Source: Winogradskyella sp. J14-2 (lineage in GTDB: Bacteria > Bacteroidota > Bacteroidia > Flavobacteriales > Flavobacteriaceae). Taken from it: 64,000 bases of DNA. The stretch's first letter is position 1; every line of letters starts with the position of its first letter. The notes beneath the pieces were generated by a model. That model was given only the letters and a program-made list of their open reading frames with translations, was not told the origin of the DNA and did not search any database. The translations under genes and the position numbers were made by a program. This document shows positions 18,496 to 26,903 of this stretch, one piece after another. The stretch is taken from assembly GCF_001971725.1 (NCBI RefSeq), contig NZ_CP019388.1, positions 3,242,501 through 3,306,500 of the forward strand. Direction: 5' to 3'.

Positions 18496-18810
18496 TTAAT
18501 GAGAAAGAATTTGATTGATTAAATAATAGATAAGATATATCATAAAACAAAAAATAATGAGGCTTATAATTACAGTTCTCCAGAATAGTTTACGTTCTTG
18601 TTTGCGGATTTTATTTTTAATTTTTTCTTTATCAGCTTTACTAAGATCTTTATGCATAAACTCCATTTTGTAATGAAGATGTGCCTCTAAATCTAGTTTT
18701 TCTTTGTAAACAGAAAAGGGAGTACTTGTTTTTTGGTTAAACGTAGATTGGTTGTTACCAAATCCTATATAACCAAAGCCAGTACAATGTCTTCTGCTTC
18801 TACGAGCCAT
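18496..18810 (-). CDS. hypothetical small membrane protein (104 aa)
   Basis: The basic N-terminus MARRSRRHCTGFGYIGFG leads into a charged helical region (about 35-75, likely coiled coil, LSKADKEKIKNKIRKQERK) and one transmembrane helix at about 77-100. I recognise no family. It starts 2 bp after the stop of the next membrane-anchored gene upstream, so the two probably act together. Confidence 0.65.
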   Translation of the reverse strand: MARRSRRHCTGFGYIGFGNNQSTFNQKTSTPFSVYKEKLDLEAHLHYKMEFMHKDLSKADKEKIKNKIRKQERKLFWRTVIISLIIFCFMIYLIYYLINQILSH

Positions 18811-18811
18811 G

Positions 18812-19324
18812 TTATTTGTTAAATAAAAATTGAATGAGTAAAAATATCAAATATACAGTTACCCAAATTAATATGTGTTTTAAAGAAATAGATTTCTCAT
18901 TCTTTTTTGTGACAGTTGTAAATTCAAAAGCATCATCAAAAAAAGTTTTTCCTTCAATTGCATCAGAATAGTTTTGTTTCAATTTTTCAGCAGTTTGTTC
19001 TAAATAATTTTGATTAACATTTTGGTTTATCAAAATGATATTAAACAGCAATTTTTCGCTCATCACACTATTTTGAATTTGACTAGTATCAAAAATAGTT
19101 AATTGAAATCCATAATCTTTTGGATGAAAAGAATTAGAAATTTTAATGATTCTATTTCTTTTTTCATTTGTGTAAATTAAAGTATCAACGATAATTGAGC
19201 CAGATTTAGTCCTATCACTTTCATGTTTTAATTTATAATTAAATTCTTCTATTAGATAATTAAAATAGGCTCTGGCTTTATCTCTAAAATTTTTACTTAT
19301 TAATCGATATTCATTATCATCCAT
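18812..19324 (-). CDS. hypothetical tail-anchored protein (170 aa)
   Basis: A soluble N-terminal domain of about 145 residues with no signal peptide, then one C-terminal hydrophobic helix (ILIWVTVYLIFLLIQFLF), implying tail anchoring in the inner membrane. No family recognised. Its start lies just 8 bp from an array of four ACTGAAT heptamers (19333-19360) that separates it from the KdsC-like gene. Confidence 0.65.
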   Translation of the reverse strand: MDDNEYRLISKNFRDKARAYFNYLIEEFNYKLKHESDRTKSGSIIVDTLIYTNEKRNRIIKISNSFHPKDYGFQLTIFDTSQIQNSVMSEKLLFNIILINQNVNQNYLEQTAEKLKQNYSDAIEGKTFFDDAFEFTTVTKKNEKSISLKHILIWVTVYLIFLLIQFLFNK

Positions 19325-19332
19325 TATAATTT

Positions 19333-19360
19333 ACTGAATACTGAATACTGAATACTGAAT
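19333..19360. repeat. tandem heptamer array, 4 x ACTGAAT
   Basis: Four perfect copies of ACTGAAT in a row, followed by a degenerate ACTCATA. The array lies between the KdsC-like stop and the start of the 170-aa gene. Short heptamer arrays of this kind vary in copy number in many bacteria. Confidence 0.9.
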
Positions 19361-19374
19361 ACTCATAACTATAA

Positions 19375-19908
19375 TCAGTCGTATTTAGCATCAAAATTAC
19401 CATTCCATTTGTTATGCACTTTAAGCACTTGTTCAATAACGTCTCTGGCAGCACCTTTTCCGCCATTTTTATGCGAAATATATTTTGAAATGACTTTAAT
19501 TTCTGGCGCAGCATCTTGCGGACAACATGGTAAACCTACGAGCTTCATAACAGGGAAATCTGGAATGTCATCTCCCATATATAAAACTTCAGAGGCTTTT
19601 ACATTTCGCTTTTCTAAATAATCGTTGAGTTGCTCAATTTTATTGTGTGCGCCTAGATAAATGTCTTTTACACCTAAGCCTTGTAAACGTTTACGAACAC
19701 CTTCGTTAGAACCACCAGAAATTATACAAACATTAAAACCAGCATCAACAGCAGTTTTTAAGGCAAATCCATCCTTAATACTCATTCTGCGCAGCATTTC
19801 GCCAGATGTGGTAATGGTAACAGTACCATCGGTAAGTACACCATCTACGTCAAAAATAAAGGTGTTTATATTTATAAGGTATTCTTTATAGCTTTTATCG
19901 TTGTCCAT
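19375..19908 (-). CDS. KdsC-like HAD phosphatase
   Basis: A 177-residue HAD-superfamily protein of the C0 type. It has FDVDGVLTDGTV (about 18-29, nucleophile and acid Asp), IISGG for the Ser/Thr motif, and MGDDIPDFPVM for the acidic motif. The sequence matches 3-deoxy-D-manno-octulosonate 8-phosphate phosphatase, an enzyme of the Kdo branch of lipopolysaccharide synthesis. Related sugar phosphates are possible substrates. Its start overlaps the end of the DUF2520 gene by 14 bp, so translation is probably coupled. Confidence 0.87.
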   Translation of the reverse strand: MDNDKSYKEYLININTFIFDVDGVLTDGTVTITTSGEMLRRMSIKDGFALKTAVDAGFNVCIISGGSNEGVRKRLQGLGVKDIYLGAHNKIEQLNDYLEKRNVKASEVLYMGDDIPDFPVMKLVGLPCCPQDAAPEIKVISKYISHKNGGKGAARDVIEQVLKVHNKWNGNFDAKYD

Positions 19909-20656
19909 GTGTTTTTTTTATTGAAGCCGTTAATAATTCATAAATGGCTTTATGCTCTTCGTTTTCTAACTGTTTTAAATGACGCTTTATGGTTTTTTTA
20001 TCGTTGCGTTTTGCTGGTCCTGTTTGTGCCATGTAAGGAGACATATCCTGAACCTTTCTGGCTGTTTCCAAAATTAATGGCTTAAGAATATCAAAGTTAA
20101 TGCTTTTGGCATCACTGATTTCGTGTGCTATTCTGTATAATTGATTGGTGAAATTATTAATAAAAACAGCAGATAAATGTAAAGTCTGTCTTTGTTCTGT
20201 ATTGATTTTATAAGATTTACAACCCAAGGCTTCAGCCAAATCTTTCATAAACTGAAGATTTGTTTTTTCAGTCACTTCAATACAAATAGGAATTTCATTA
20301 AAATCTAATTCCGCATCCTTAGAAAAAGTTTGTAGAGGGTAAAATACAGCACGCTGATTTTTTTTATCTAAATCGTGGATAGAAACACTACCAGACGTAT
20401 GTGCTACCAATCTGTTTTCAAAAGGTAGCGCTCTAGAAAGGGATGCAATACTATCATCGCTAACAGCCATAATGTAAATGTCAGCAACTTTAAGTTTAGA
20501 CAAATCATCTGTAGTGTCAACTTCATTCGCGTAAGACGATATCTCGCTGTATGTACGGTTATACCATTGTTTAACAGTAATATCTTCAGCACTTATAAAA
20601 GCTTTATATAAATGAGATGCCACATTTCCTGCACCTAAAATTGTAACAGTTATCAT
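19895..20656 (-). CDS. Rossmann-like / DUF2520 domain protein
   Basis: A 253-residue protein starting MITVTILGAGNVASHLYKAF, an NAD(P)-binding glycine motif (residues 8-13), followed by a dehydrogenase-type core with VADIYIMAVSDDSIASL. The C-terminal half (about 120-250) is the helical DUF2520 domain. Overall it resembles 6-phosphogluconate dehydrogenase-like or ProC-like enzymes. No substrate is known. It is the first gene before the KdsC-like phosphatase and divergent from the truncated hemoglobin gene. Confidence 0.85.
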   Translation of the reverse strand: MITVTILGAGNVASHLYKAFISAEDITVKQWYNRTYSEISSYANEVDTTDDLSKLKVADIYIMAVSDDSIASLSRALPFENRLVAHTSGSVSIHDLDKKNQRAVFYPLQTFSKDAELDFNEIPICIEVTEKTNLQFMKDLAEALGCKSYKINTEQRQTLHLSAVFINNFTNQLYRIAHEISDAKSINFDILKPLILETARKVQDMSPYMAQTGPAKRNDKKTIKRHLKQLENEEHKAIYELLTASIKKTHGQR

Positions 20657-20690
20657 GCTGTAAAAATAGTAAGATTTAGATTATAAAGCA

Positions 20691-20698
20691 TAACTTTG
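20691..20698 (+). promoter_or_regulatory. -7 promoter box TAACTTTG before truncated hemoglobin
   Basis: It matches the Bacteroidota -7 consensus TAnnTTTG exactly but ends only four bases before the ATG at 20703. The transcript would begin at or very near the start codon. No clear TTTG lies 19 bp upstream. Confidence 0.5.
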
Positions 20699-20702
20699 AA
20701 GT

Positions 20703-21092
20703 ATGAGTAAACCTGACATCAAAACCAGAGAGGATATATACCGCTTAGTCTCAAAATTTTATGCAAAAGTAAGAGAGGATAAAGATTTGGGCCCATTCTT
20801 TAACGAAACTATTAAAGATTGGGATGCGCATCTGGAACATCTTACCACGTTTTGGGAGTCGAGTTTGTTTTTAAAAACTAGATATTACGGTAATCCCTTA
20901 GAGGCTCATGTTAAGGTAGATGAAGCGCACAATAATAGCATTACAGATCTACATTTTGGACTTTGGTTAAATCTATGGTTTCAAACTATAGATGAATTAT
21001 TTGAAGGCGACTTTGCGGAAAATGCTAAACGACGCGCTCGTAAAATGGGAACTTTTCTATACTTAAAAATTTTTGAAGCCAGAAATAAATAA
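20703..21092 (+). CDS. group III truncated hemoglobin
   Basis: A 129-residue globin of the truncated 2-on-2 fold. FYAKVREDKDLGPFF and HLTTFWESSLFLKTRYYGNPLEAH are typical of group III, and the His in DEAHNNSITDLHFGLWLNLW lies where the proximal ligand is expected. Such proteins bind O2 or NO and are linked to nitrosative stress and microaerobic life. The gene is short, monocistronic or followed by mscL, with a near-leaderless promoter. Confidence 0.9.
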   Translation: MSKPDIKTREDIYRLVSKFYAKVREDKDLGPFFNETIKDWDAHLEHLTTFWESSLFLKTRYYGNPLEAHVKVDEAHNNSITDLHFGLWLNLWFQTIDELFEGDFAENAKRRARKMGTFLYLKIFEARNK

Positions 21093-21147
21093 CCTTTTCT
21101 TCTTATTAAATTTGTGGGTTATAATTACAATAAAAATTTAATAAAGA

Positions 21148-21597
21148 ATGAAATTAATAAAAGAGTTTAAAGAATTTGCCGTAAAAGGTAATATGATAGA
21201 TATGGCCATAGGTATTATAATTGGTGCGGCTTTTAATAAAGTAATAGACGTCCTTGCAAAACAAGTGCTATTACCACCATTATCGTTATTATCGGATGGT
21301 ACAAATTTTGAAGACAAGAGATTAGTCTTAAGAGATGCCATAAAAGACAACACTGGTGTAATAACAACAAGCGAAGTAGCTGTAGAATACGGCAAACTCT
21401 TCGAAGTCTTTTTAGATTTTTTAATTATTGGTTTTACAGTATTTATTGTTGTAAAAGCCATGAATAAATTAAGAAATAGGGCTCAAGACACAAAAGATAA
21501 AACCGTGGCAACACCAAAAGATATTGAGTTGTTGTCAGATCTAAAAGTTCTGATGGAAGAACAAAATAGACTTTTAAAAGCCAATGTTTCAAAATAA
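21148..21597 (+). CDS. mscL: large-conductance mechanosensitive channel MscL
   Basis: A 149-residue channel. The N-terminal amphipathic helix and first pore helix read KEFAVKGNMIDMAIGIIIGAAFNKVIDVLA (about 7-36). The second helix is FLDFLIIGFTVFIVVKAMN, and the C-terminal helix follows. MscL opens under high membrane tension to release solutes during osmotic downshock. The length fits the family. Confidence 0.95.
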   Translation: MKLIKEFKEFAVKGNMIDMAIGIIIGAAFNKVIDVLAKQVLLPPLSLLSDGTNFEDKRLVLRDAIKDNTGVITTSEVAVEYGKLFEVFLDFLIIGFTVFIVVKAMNKLRNRAQDTKDKTVATPKDIELLSDLKVLMEEQNRLLKANVSK

Positions 21598-21667
21598 TTG
21601 AAACTAAATTAGCTAAATTTAACGCTTTTTGCGTATCTAAAATCAAACCCAAAACAGTAAAAAGCAC

Positions 21668-21675
21668 TATCTTTG
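21668..21675 (+). promoter_or_regulatory. -7 promoter box TATCTTTG before ccsBA
   Basis: An exact match to TAnnTTTG, 27 bp before the ATG of the cytochrome c biogenesis gene at 21702. No convincing -33 box was seen at the usual spacing. Confidence 0.55.
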
Positions 21676-21701
21676 CACGAGCTTAAAAAGCCCTTAAGAT
21701 T

Positions 21702-24700
21702 ATGCAAAAGAAAATCGCAAACTTCCTTTTTTCAACCAAACTTACTGCTGTTTTATTTATTGTATTTGCCGTAGCTATGGCTGTTGGTACCATTTTAGAC
21801 CGTAACATGGATACTTCACCAACGCCCTACACCAGAACTTTGATTTATAATGCGTGGTGGTTTGAGACGATTATGGTCTTTTTTGTCATCAATTTTGTTG
21901 GTAATATTTCGCGCTACAAACTCCTTAGAAAAGAAAAATGGTCCATACTTGTTTTGCACATATCATGGATACTAATTATTGTTGGTGCTGCAGTAACGAG
22001 ATATATTGGTTATGAAGGTATGATGGCAATTAGAGAGGGTGAGACAGAAAGCCAATTTAGATCTCAAAAAACATACATTAGCGGAAGAGTTGTTGGTGAT
22101 TACAAAATTAACGGACAGTTACAACAGCGCAACATTATGGAGGAGGTAGATTTTTCGCCTCGTTTAGATAATGACTTTGAGAAAACTTACAAATATGGAA
22201 ACCACGAGATTACTTTTAAACTCCAAAAATTCATTAAAGGTGCTGAAAAGGACATTATACCTAACGACACTGGCGAAAGCTACTTAAAAGTTGTTGAAGC
22301 TGGTGATGGTAGCCCTCACAATCACTTTTTGCAAGATGGGAAGGTGTCTAATTTGCACAATGTTCTAATATCTTTAAACAAAGAACAAGAAGGTGCCATT
22401 AATATTTACAACACAGATAAGGGCTTATTTATTAAATCACCTTACGAAGGTGAATATATGACTATGGCCACAGGGCAAACAGGTCAATTGGTAAAAGATA
22501 GCTTGCAACCATTAGCATTACGGTCGCGATATATTATTGGAAATATGCAATTGGTATTTCCAAAACCAGTGGTAAAAGGTGTTTTTGGGATTGTAAAAAA
22601 ACCTACGATTTTAAAGGGTGATGATGATGGAGTAGTACTAGATGTTACAGCCAACGGAGAGACTAAAAGTATTAATCTATTGGGTGGCCAAGGAATTTAT
22701 AATAGACTTGAAGAAATTAACGTTGGTGGCTTAGATATTGCCTTGCGTTATGGCTCGCGTTTAGAACAGCTGCCTTTTGAAGTAAAGTTAAATGATTTCA
22801 TAGCTGAAAAATATCCTGGCACGGAGAAAGCGTACTCATCTTACGAAAGTAAAGTAACTATATTAGATAAAGAGAAAGGAGATTTTGATTATCATATTTA
22901 CATGAATCATATTTTAGACCACAGAGGCTATCGTTTTTTTCAGGCAAGTTTCGATCCTGATGAAAAAGGTACCATACTTTCTGTAAACCACGATCGCTGG
23001 GGGACCTACATAACCTATGCTGGTTACATGTTATTATACTTTGGGCTGATGGCCATTTTGTTTGCAAAAAACACAAGGTTTGATGATATAAGAAAACGTC
23101 TCGATAAATTGAGTAAAAAGAAAGCAAAACTAATGACAATGATAGCTTTGCTATTGAGTTTGTGCGGTTTTGCCCAAGGACATGCTGAAGGTGACAACCA
23201 TAATCATTCAAAAGATATACCCACTAAAGCAAGTTTAGATTCTATTTTAAAGGCTAATGTTGCACCTATAAAACATACTGACAAGTTTTCTGAAATGGTG
23301 ATTCAAGATTATGACGGACGTATGAAGCCAATTCATACTTATGCTTCAGAAATGCTCAGAAAGTTAAGTAAACATGATACTTATGAAGGGCTAAACGCAA
23401 CACAAGTGTTTTTATCCATACAAGAAAGTCCTGTATTGTGGTACAACATTCCAGTAATTTATTTAACACCAAGAAAGGCTGATTCTATTAGAACTATAAT
23501 AGGCGTAGATAAAGATCAGAAATACGTAAGTCTATTAGATTTTTTTACTGAAGATGGACGAAATAAATTAGGCCCATACATAGAAGAGGCTTTTAAGGCT
23601 CAGGTTCCAAACGGATTTCAGAAAGAGGTAAAAAATACATACGGAAGATTAACGCTTCTATCTGATGCTATTGAGGGCAGGAACATAAGAATATTCCCCT
23701 TGCCAGAAGATGAAAATAACAAATGGATATCTTCATTTGACTTTAAGCAAGGTGGTTACGATGAGGTTATAGAAGATGAATCATACAAAGCATTTATAAA
23801 AAATGGCTTTAGCTATTATTTAATGACGCTCAATAATGCCAAGCAGTCAGGTAATTTTGAAAATGCAGACAAGCTATTAGGAGATTTTAAAAAGACACAG
23901 CAAAAATTTGGAAGTGAAGTCATGTTGTCTGATGATAAAATTAAAGCCGAAATATTATACAATAAATATGATATTTTTAAGAAACTATTTAGTTGGTATC
24001 TCTATGCAGCTACATTGCTTTTTATTTTTATTATTGTTCATATTTTCGATTATAAGAGTACGTGGTTAAAAACAGTGATAAAGCTACTTATAGCTAGTAT
24101 TATATTGCTTTTTGTACTACATACTGGCGGTTTGATTTGGCGATGGTATCTCTCTGGTCATGCACCTTGGAGCGATGCCTATGAGTCTCTTATTTATGTA
24201 GCCTGGTCGGTATCACTTTTTGGATTACTTTTAGGTAGAAAAAGCAATCTTACTATAGCTGCCTCTGCCTTTGTAAGTGCTATAATTTTAATGGTAGCAC
24301 ATTGGGCTTGGATGGATCCGGCAATAGCAAATCTTCAGCCTGTATTACAAGGATATTGGTTAATGATTCATGTATCGGTTATTGTAGCAAGTTATGGTCC
24401 TTTTGCCATTGGGATGATACTGGGTGCTATAGCACTATTACTTATGATATTAACAAATAAAGAAAACAAAGATCGTATTGACATTAATATTAAAGAGATT
24501 ACTATAATAAACGAAATGGCCCTAACAGTTGGTCTAATAATGCTAACTATAGGTAATTTCTTAGGAGGTATGTGGGCAAACGAAAGTTGGGGACGATATT
24601 GGGGCTGGGATCCAAAAGAAACATGGGCTTTAATTAGTATTATGATTTACGCCTTTGTTATTCATATGCGTTTAGTGCCAGGCTTACGTGGTCGTTGGAT

Positions 24701-24896
24701 TTACAATTTGATGTCTATTTTAGCTTTTGGAAGTATTCTAATGACCTATTTCGGTGTTAACTTTTATTTGTCTGGTCTTCATGCCTATGCTAGTGGTGAT
24801 CAGATATTAAGCTTTAAGTTTATTGCCATTACCTTAGTAATTATTGCAGTTTTAGCTTATTTGGCACATAGAAAAAATAAGATTTACTATAAGTAA
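21702..24896 (+). CDS. cytochrome c biogenesis fusion protein CcsBA
   Basis: A 1064-residue System II cytochrome c synthetase. The N-terminal ResB/CcsB part (about 1-480) has transmembrane helices around a large periplasmic domain. The C-terminal CcsA part (about 750-1064) has eight or so helices. The heme-handling WWD signature reads WANESWGRYWGWDPKETWAL near residue 965-984. Histidines expected to ligate heme occur in HTGGLIWRW, HVSVIVASYG and LHAYASG. It carries heme to the periplasm and attaches it to CXXCH apocytochromes. Fusion of both parts is common in Bacteroidota. Confidence 0.93.
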   Translation: MQKKIANFLFSTKLTAVLFIVFAVAMAVGTILDRNMDTSPTPYTRTLIYNAWWFETIMVFFVINFVGNISRYKLLRKEKWSILVLHISWILIIVGAAVTRYIGYEGMMAIREGETESQFRSQKTYISGRVVGDYKINGQLQQRNIMEEVDFSPRLDNDFEKTYKYGNHEITFKLQKFIKGAEKDIIPNDTGESYLKVVEAGDGSPHNHFLQDGKVSNLHNVLISLNKEQEGAINIYNTDKGLFIKSPYEGEYMTMATGQTGQLVKDSLQPLALRSRYIIGNMQLVFPKPVVKGVFGIVKKPTILKGDDDGVVLDVTANGETKSINLLGGQGIYNRLEEINVGGLDIALRYGSRLEQLPFEVKLNDFIAEKYPGTEKAYSSYESKVTILDKEKGDFDYHIYMNHILDHRGYRFFQASFDPDEKGTILSVNHDRWGTYITYAGYMLLYFGLMAILFAKNTRFDDIRKRLDKLSKKKAKLMTMIALLLSLCGFAQGHAEGDNHNHSKDIPTKASLDSILKANVAPIKHTDKFSEMVIQDYDGRMKPIHTYASEMLRKLSKHDTYEGLNATQVFLSIQESPVLWYNIPVIYLTPRKADSIRTIIGVDKDQKYVSLLDFFTEDGRNKLGPYIEEAFKAQVPNGFQKEVKNTYGRLTLLSDAIEGRNIRIFPLPEDENNKWISSFDFKQGGYDEVIEDESYKAFIKNGFSYYLMTLNNAKQSGNFENADKLLGDFKKTQQKFGSEVMLSDDKIKAEILYNKYDIFKKLFSWYLYAATLLFIFIIVHIFDYKSTWLKTVIKLLIASIILLFVLHTGGLIWRWYLSGHAPWSDAYESLIYVAWSVSLFGLLLGRKSNLTIAASAFVSAIILMVAHWAWMDPAIANLQPVLQGYWLMIHVSVIVASYGPFAIGMILGAIALLLMILTNKENKDRIDINIKEITIINEMALTVGLIMLTIGNFLGGMWANESWGRYWGWDPKETWALISIMIYAFVIHMRLVPGLRGRWIYNLMSILAFGSILMTYFGVNFYLSGLHAYASGDQILSFKFIAITLVIIAVLAYLAHRKNKIYYK

Positions 24897-24973
24897 GTTA
24901 AATTTTATTTTTCATTAAAAATCTTTTCATAGTTATTTTTCTTAAATTGAGGTATTAAAACTAACCCTCAAAA

Positions 24974-25162
24974 ATGGACTACTTCAAAAAATTGGGAACA
25001 GCAAATGTACTAATGTTAATTCTGTGCGCTGTTATAATCCTTGTTGCCGAATATTTGTTTTTAACTGGAGATCAGATGCATGGCTTATTTATAGGCCTTT
25101 GGGCACCTACCTTGTTAGGTGTTATGATTTATTTAAAACTTGTTGATAATGGTAGCAAATGA
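24974..25162 (+). CDS. small membrane protein (62 aa) after ccsBA
   Basis: Two hydrophobic helices (about 10-32 and 36-55) with a short hydrophilic N-terminus (MDYFKKLGTANV). It lies 78 bp after ccsBA. Its stop overlaps the start of another tiny membrane ORF at 25149. Function unknown. A role in respiratory assembly is possible by position only. Confidence 0.65.
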   Translation: MDYFKKLGTANVLMLILCAVIILVAEYLFLTGDQMHGLFIGLWAPTLLGVMIYLKLVDNGSK

Positions 25163-25259
25163 TATCGTTTTATGGTTTTCAGTTGTAGTTATTGCTTTGG
25201 TAGCCTTATGGGCTATTCTTATGATTAGGGCTTATAATAGAGCAAGTAAAAACGATTGA
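25149..25259 (+). CDS. putative 36-aa single-span membrane protein
   Basis: The ORF starts with ATG inside the end of the 62-aa gene (14-bp overlap). It has MVANDIVLWFSVVVIALVAL, one helix, then a basic tail (MIRAYNRASKND). Size and topology recall small accessory subunits of respiratory complexes, but I cannot assign it. Support is overlap coupling and clean topology. Confidence 0.5.
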   Translation: MVANDIVLWFSVVVIALVALWAILMIRAYNRASKND

Positions 25260-25420
25260 TTTTATTCATCCTTAGTTGTTTTTTAAAAATTAACATGACT
25301 ATTTGTACCATTATGATTGCTTAATTTACCCAATAGGAAAAAATCGTTACTATTTCTTGTAATGTAAAATGTTAAACATCTCAGTATGTTTAGCCATTAC
25401 TAATCGAATATTTTTTAGAT

Positions 25421-26827
25421 ATGCAATCAAGTAAGTTCTCTATACGTCAATTTCTTAAGTATTTAAAAATTGCAATTTCTGGAAAGGAACAAGAGTTTAC
25501 TTCAGGTAGTATTCGTAAAGCTGTTTTTATGCTATCGGTTCCCATGATTTTAGAAATGCTAATGGAATCTATCTTCGCAATTGTCGATATTTTTTATGTT
25601 TCTCAAGTCAGTGTAAATGCCGTTGCAACAATAGGCCTAACCGAGTCTGTTATTACATTAGTATATGCTGTTGCTATAGGTTTAAGTATGGCCGCAACCG
25701 CAGTTGTTGCCAGACGAATTGGAGAAAAGGATAGGGAAGGAGCTTCACAGGCAGCTGTGCAAGTCATAGGCTTAGGTATTATAGTAGCTGCTGTAATAAG
25801 TGTTATAGGTATACTTTTTCCAAAGGAAATTTTGCAATTAATGGGAGGCGAACCCGATTTAATTGCTGAGGGTTATGGATACACGCAAGTGCTATTGGGA
25901 GGAAATATTACCATAATGCTTTTGTTTTTAATCAATGCTATTTTTAGAGGAGCAGGCGATGCATCTATTGCTATGTGGGCATTAGTGCTATCTAATGGTT
26001 TAAATATTATTCTAGACCCAATTTTTATTTTCGGTTTCGGTGCAATACCAGCATTTGGTGTTGAAGGGGCTGCAATTGCTACAACAATTGGTAGAGGTAC
26101 AGCGGTCATTTTTCAACTCTTAGTATTGTTTTATGGCTGGAGTAAAATCAAAGTTGGTTTTAAAGACTTAGTGCTCAGAGTAGCAGTTATGCTTAACTTA
26201 ATTAAAGTGTCGCTAGGTGGTATAGGTCAGTTTTTAATAGGTACATCTTCGTGGGTATTTTTAATGCGCATTATGAGTGAGTTTGGTAGCGAGGTATTAG
26301 CCGGATATACAATAGCTATACGCGTTATGATGTTTACGCTTATGCCTGCTTGGGGAATGAGTAATGCTGCTGCAACACTAGTTGGTCAGAATTTAGGTGC
26401 TCAAAAACCTAATAGAGCAGAGGCTTCTGTTTGGAAAACAGGAAAGTATAGTGCAATTTTTATGGGATTTGTTTCTATTGTTTATCTCATTTTTGCACCA
26501 CAAATTATATCTTGGTTTACTCAAGAACCAGAGGTAATTAAAAATGGTGCACTTTGCCTAAGGATTATAGCCGCTGGTTATGTATTCTATGGCTATGGTA
26601 TGGTAATCATAAATGCATTTAATGGTGCTGGAGATACCAAGACACCAACTTGGATTAATTTCATTTGTTTTTGGTTGTTTCAATTACCCTTCGCGTATCT
26701 TATGGCATTAACATTTAATTTTGGGCCTATTGGTGTATTTGCTGCAATAACTTCAGCAGAAGTGTTAATAACAATTATAGGGATTGTCTGGTTTAAAAAA
26801 GGTTATTGGAAATCTGTGAATATTTAA
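25421..26827 (+). CDS. MATE family efflux transporter
   Basis: A 468-residue inner-membrane exporter with 12 predicted helices in two homologous halves. The first begins MLSVPMILEMLMESIFAIVDIFYVSQV (about 33-59) and the second is marked by MMFTLMPAWGMSNAAATLVGQNLGAQ. MATE proteins expel cationic drugs or metabolites with Na+ or H+. It is convergent with the proteorhodopsin gene and shares a terminator hairpin with it. An extra 30-residue hydrophilic N-terminus precedes helix 1. Confidence 0.93.
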   Translation: MQSSKFSIRQFLKYLKIAISGKEQEFTSGSIRKAVFMLSVPMILEMLMESIFAIVDIFYVSQVSVNAVATIGLTESVITLVYAVAIGLSMAATAVVARRIGEKDREGASQAAVQVIGLGIIVAAVISVIGILFPKEILQLMGGEPDLIAEGYGYTQVLLGGNITIMLLFLINAIFRGAGDASIAMWALVLSNGLNIILDPIFIFGFGAIPAFGVEGAAIATTIGRGTAVIFQLLVLFYGWSKIKVGFKDLVLRVAVMLNLIKVSLGGIGQFLIGTSSWVFLMRIMSEFGSEVLAGYTIAIRVMMFTLMPAWGMSNAAATLVGQNLGAQKPNRAEASVWKTGKYSAIFMGFVSIVYLIFAPQIISWFTQEPEVIKNGALCLRIIAAGYVFYGYGMVIINAFNGAGDTKTPTWINFICFWLFQLPFAYLMALTFNFGPIGVFAAITSAEVLITIIGIVWFKKGYWKSVNI

Positions 26828-26841
26828 AAAATTGAAATAAA

Positions 26842-26875
26842 AAACGTCCTTAGCAGTTTGTAGCTAAGGACGTTT
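26842..26875 (-). terminator. terminator between MATE and proteorhodopsin
   Basis: A perfect 13-bp stem (AAACGTCCTTAGC / GCTAAGGACGTTT) with an 8-nt loop. The T-run follows on the minus strand, so it ends the proteorhodopsin transcript. It may also slow the convergent MATE transcript. Confidence 0.88.
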
Positions 26876-26903
26876 AACCTAACTAATAAATATATTTAGA
26901 GTA

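Noticed and set aside
19333-19360. CRISPR array
   Set aside because: Units are 7 bp with no spacers and no cas genes nearby; it is a simple tandem repeat.
22858-23211. 117-aa minus-strand ORF inside ccsBA
   Set aside because: It is an antisense shadow of a conserved coding region, with no family likeness or initiation context.
25372-25393. TTAAACA-N8-TGTTTAG upstream of the MATE gene
   Set aside because: The half-sites point the opposite way and the spacing differs from the three good copies; one arm is imperfect.
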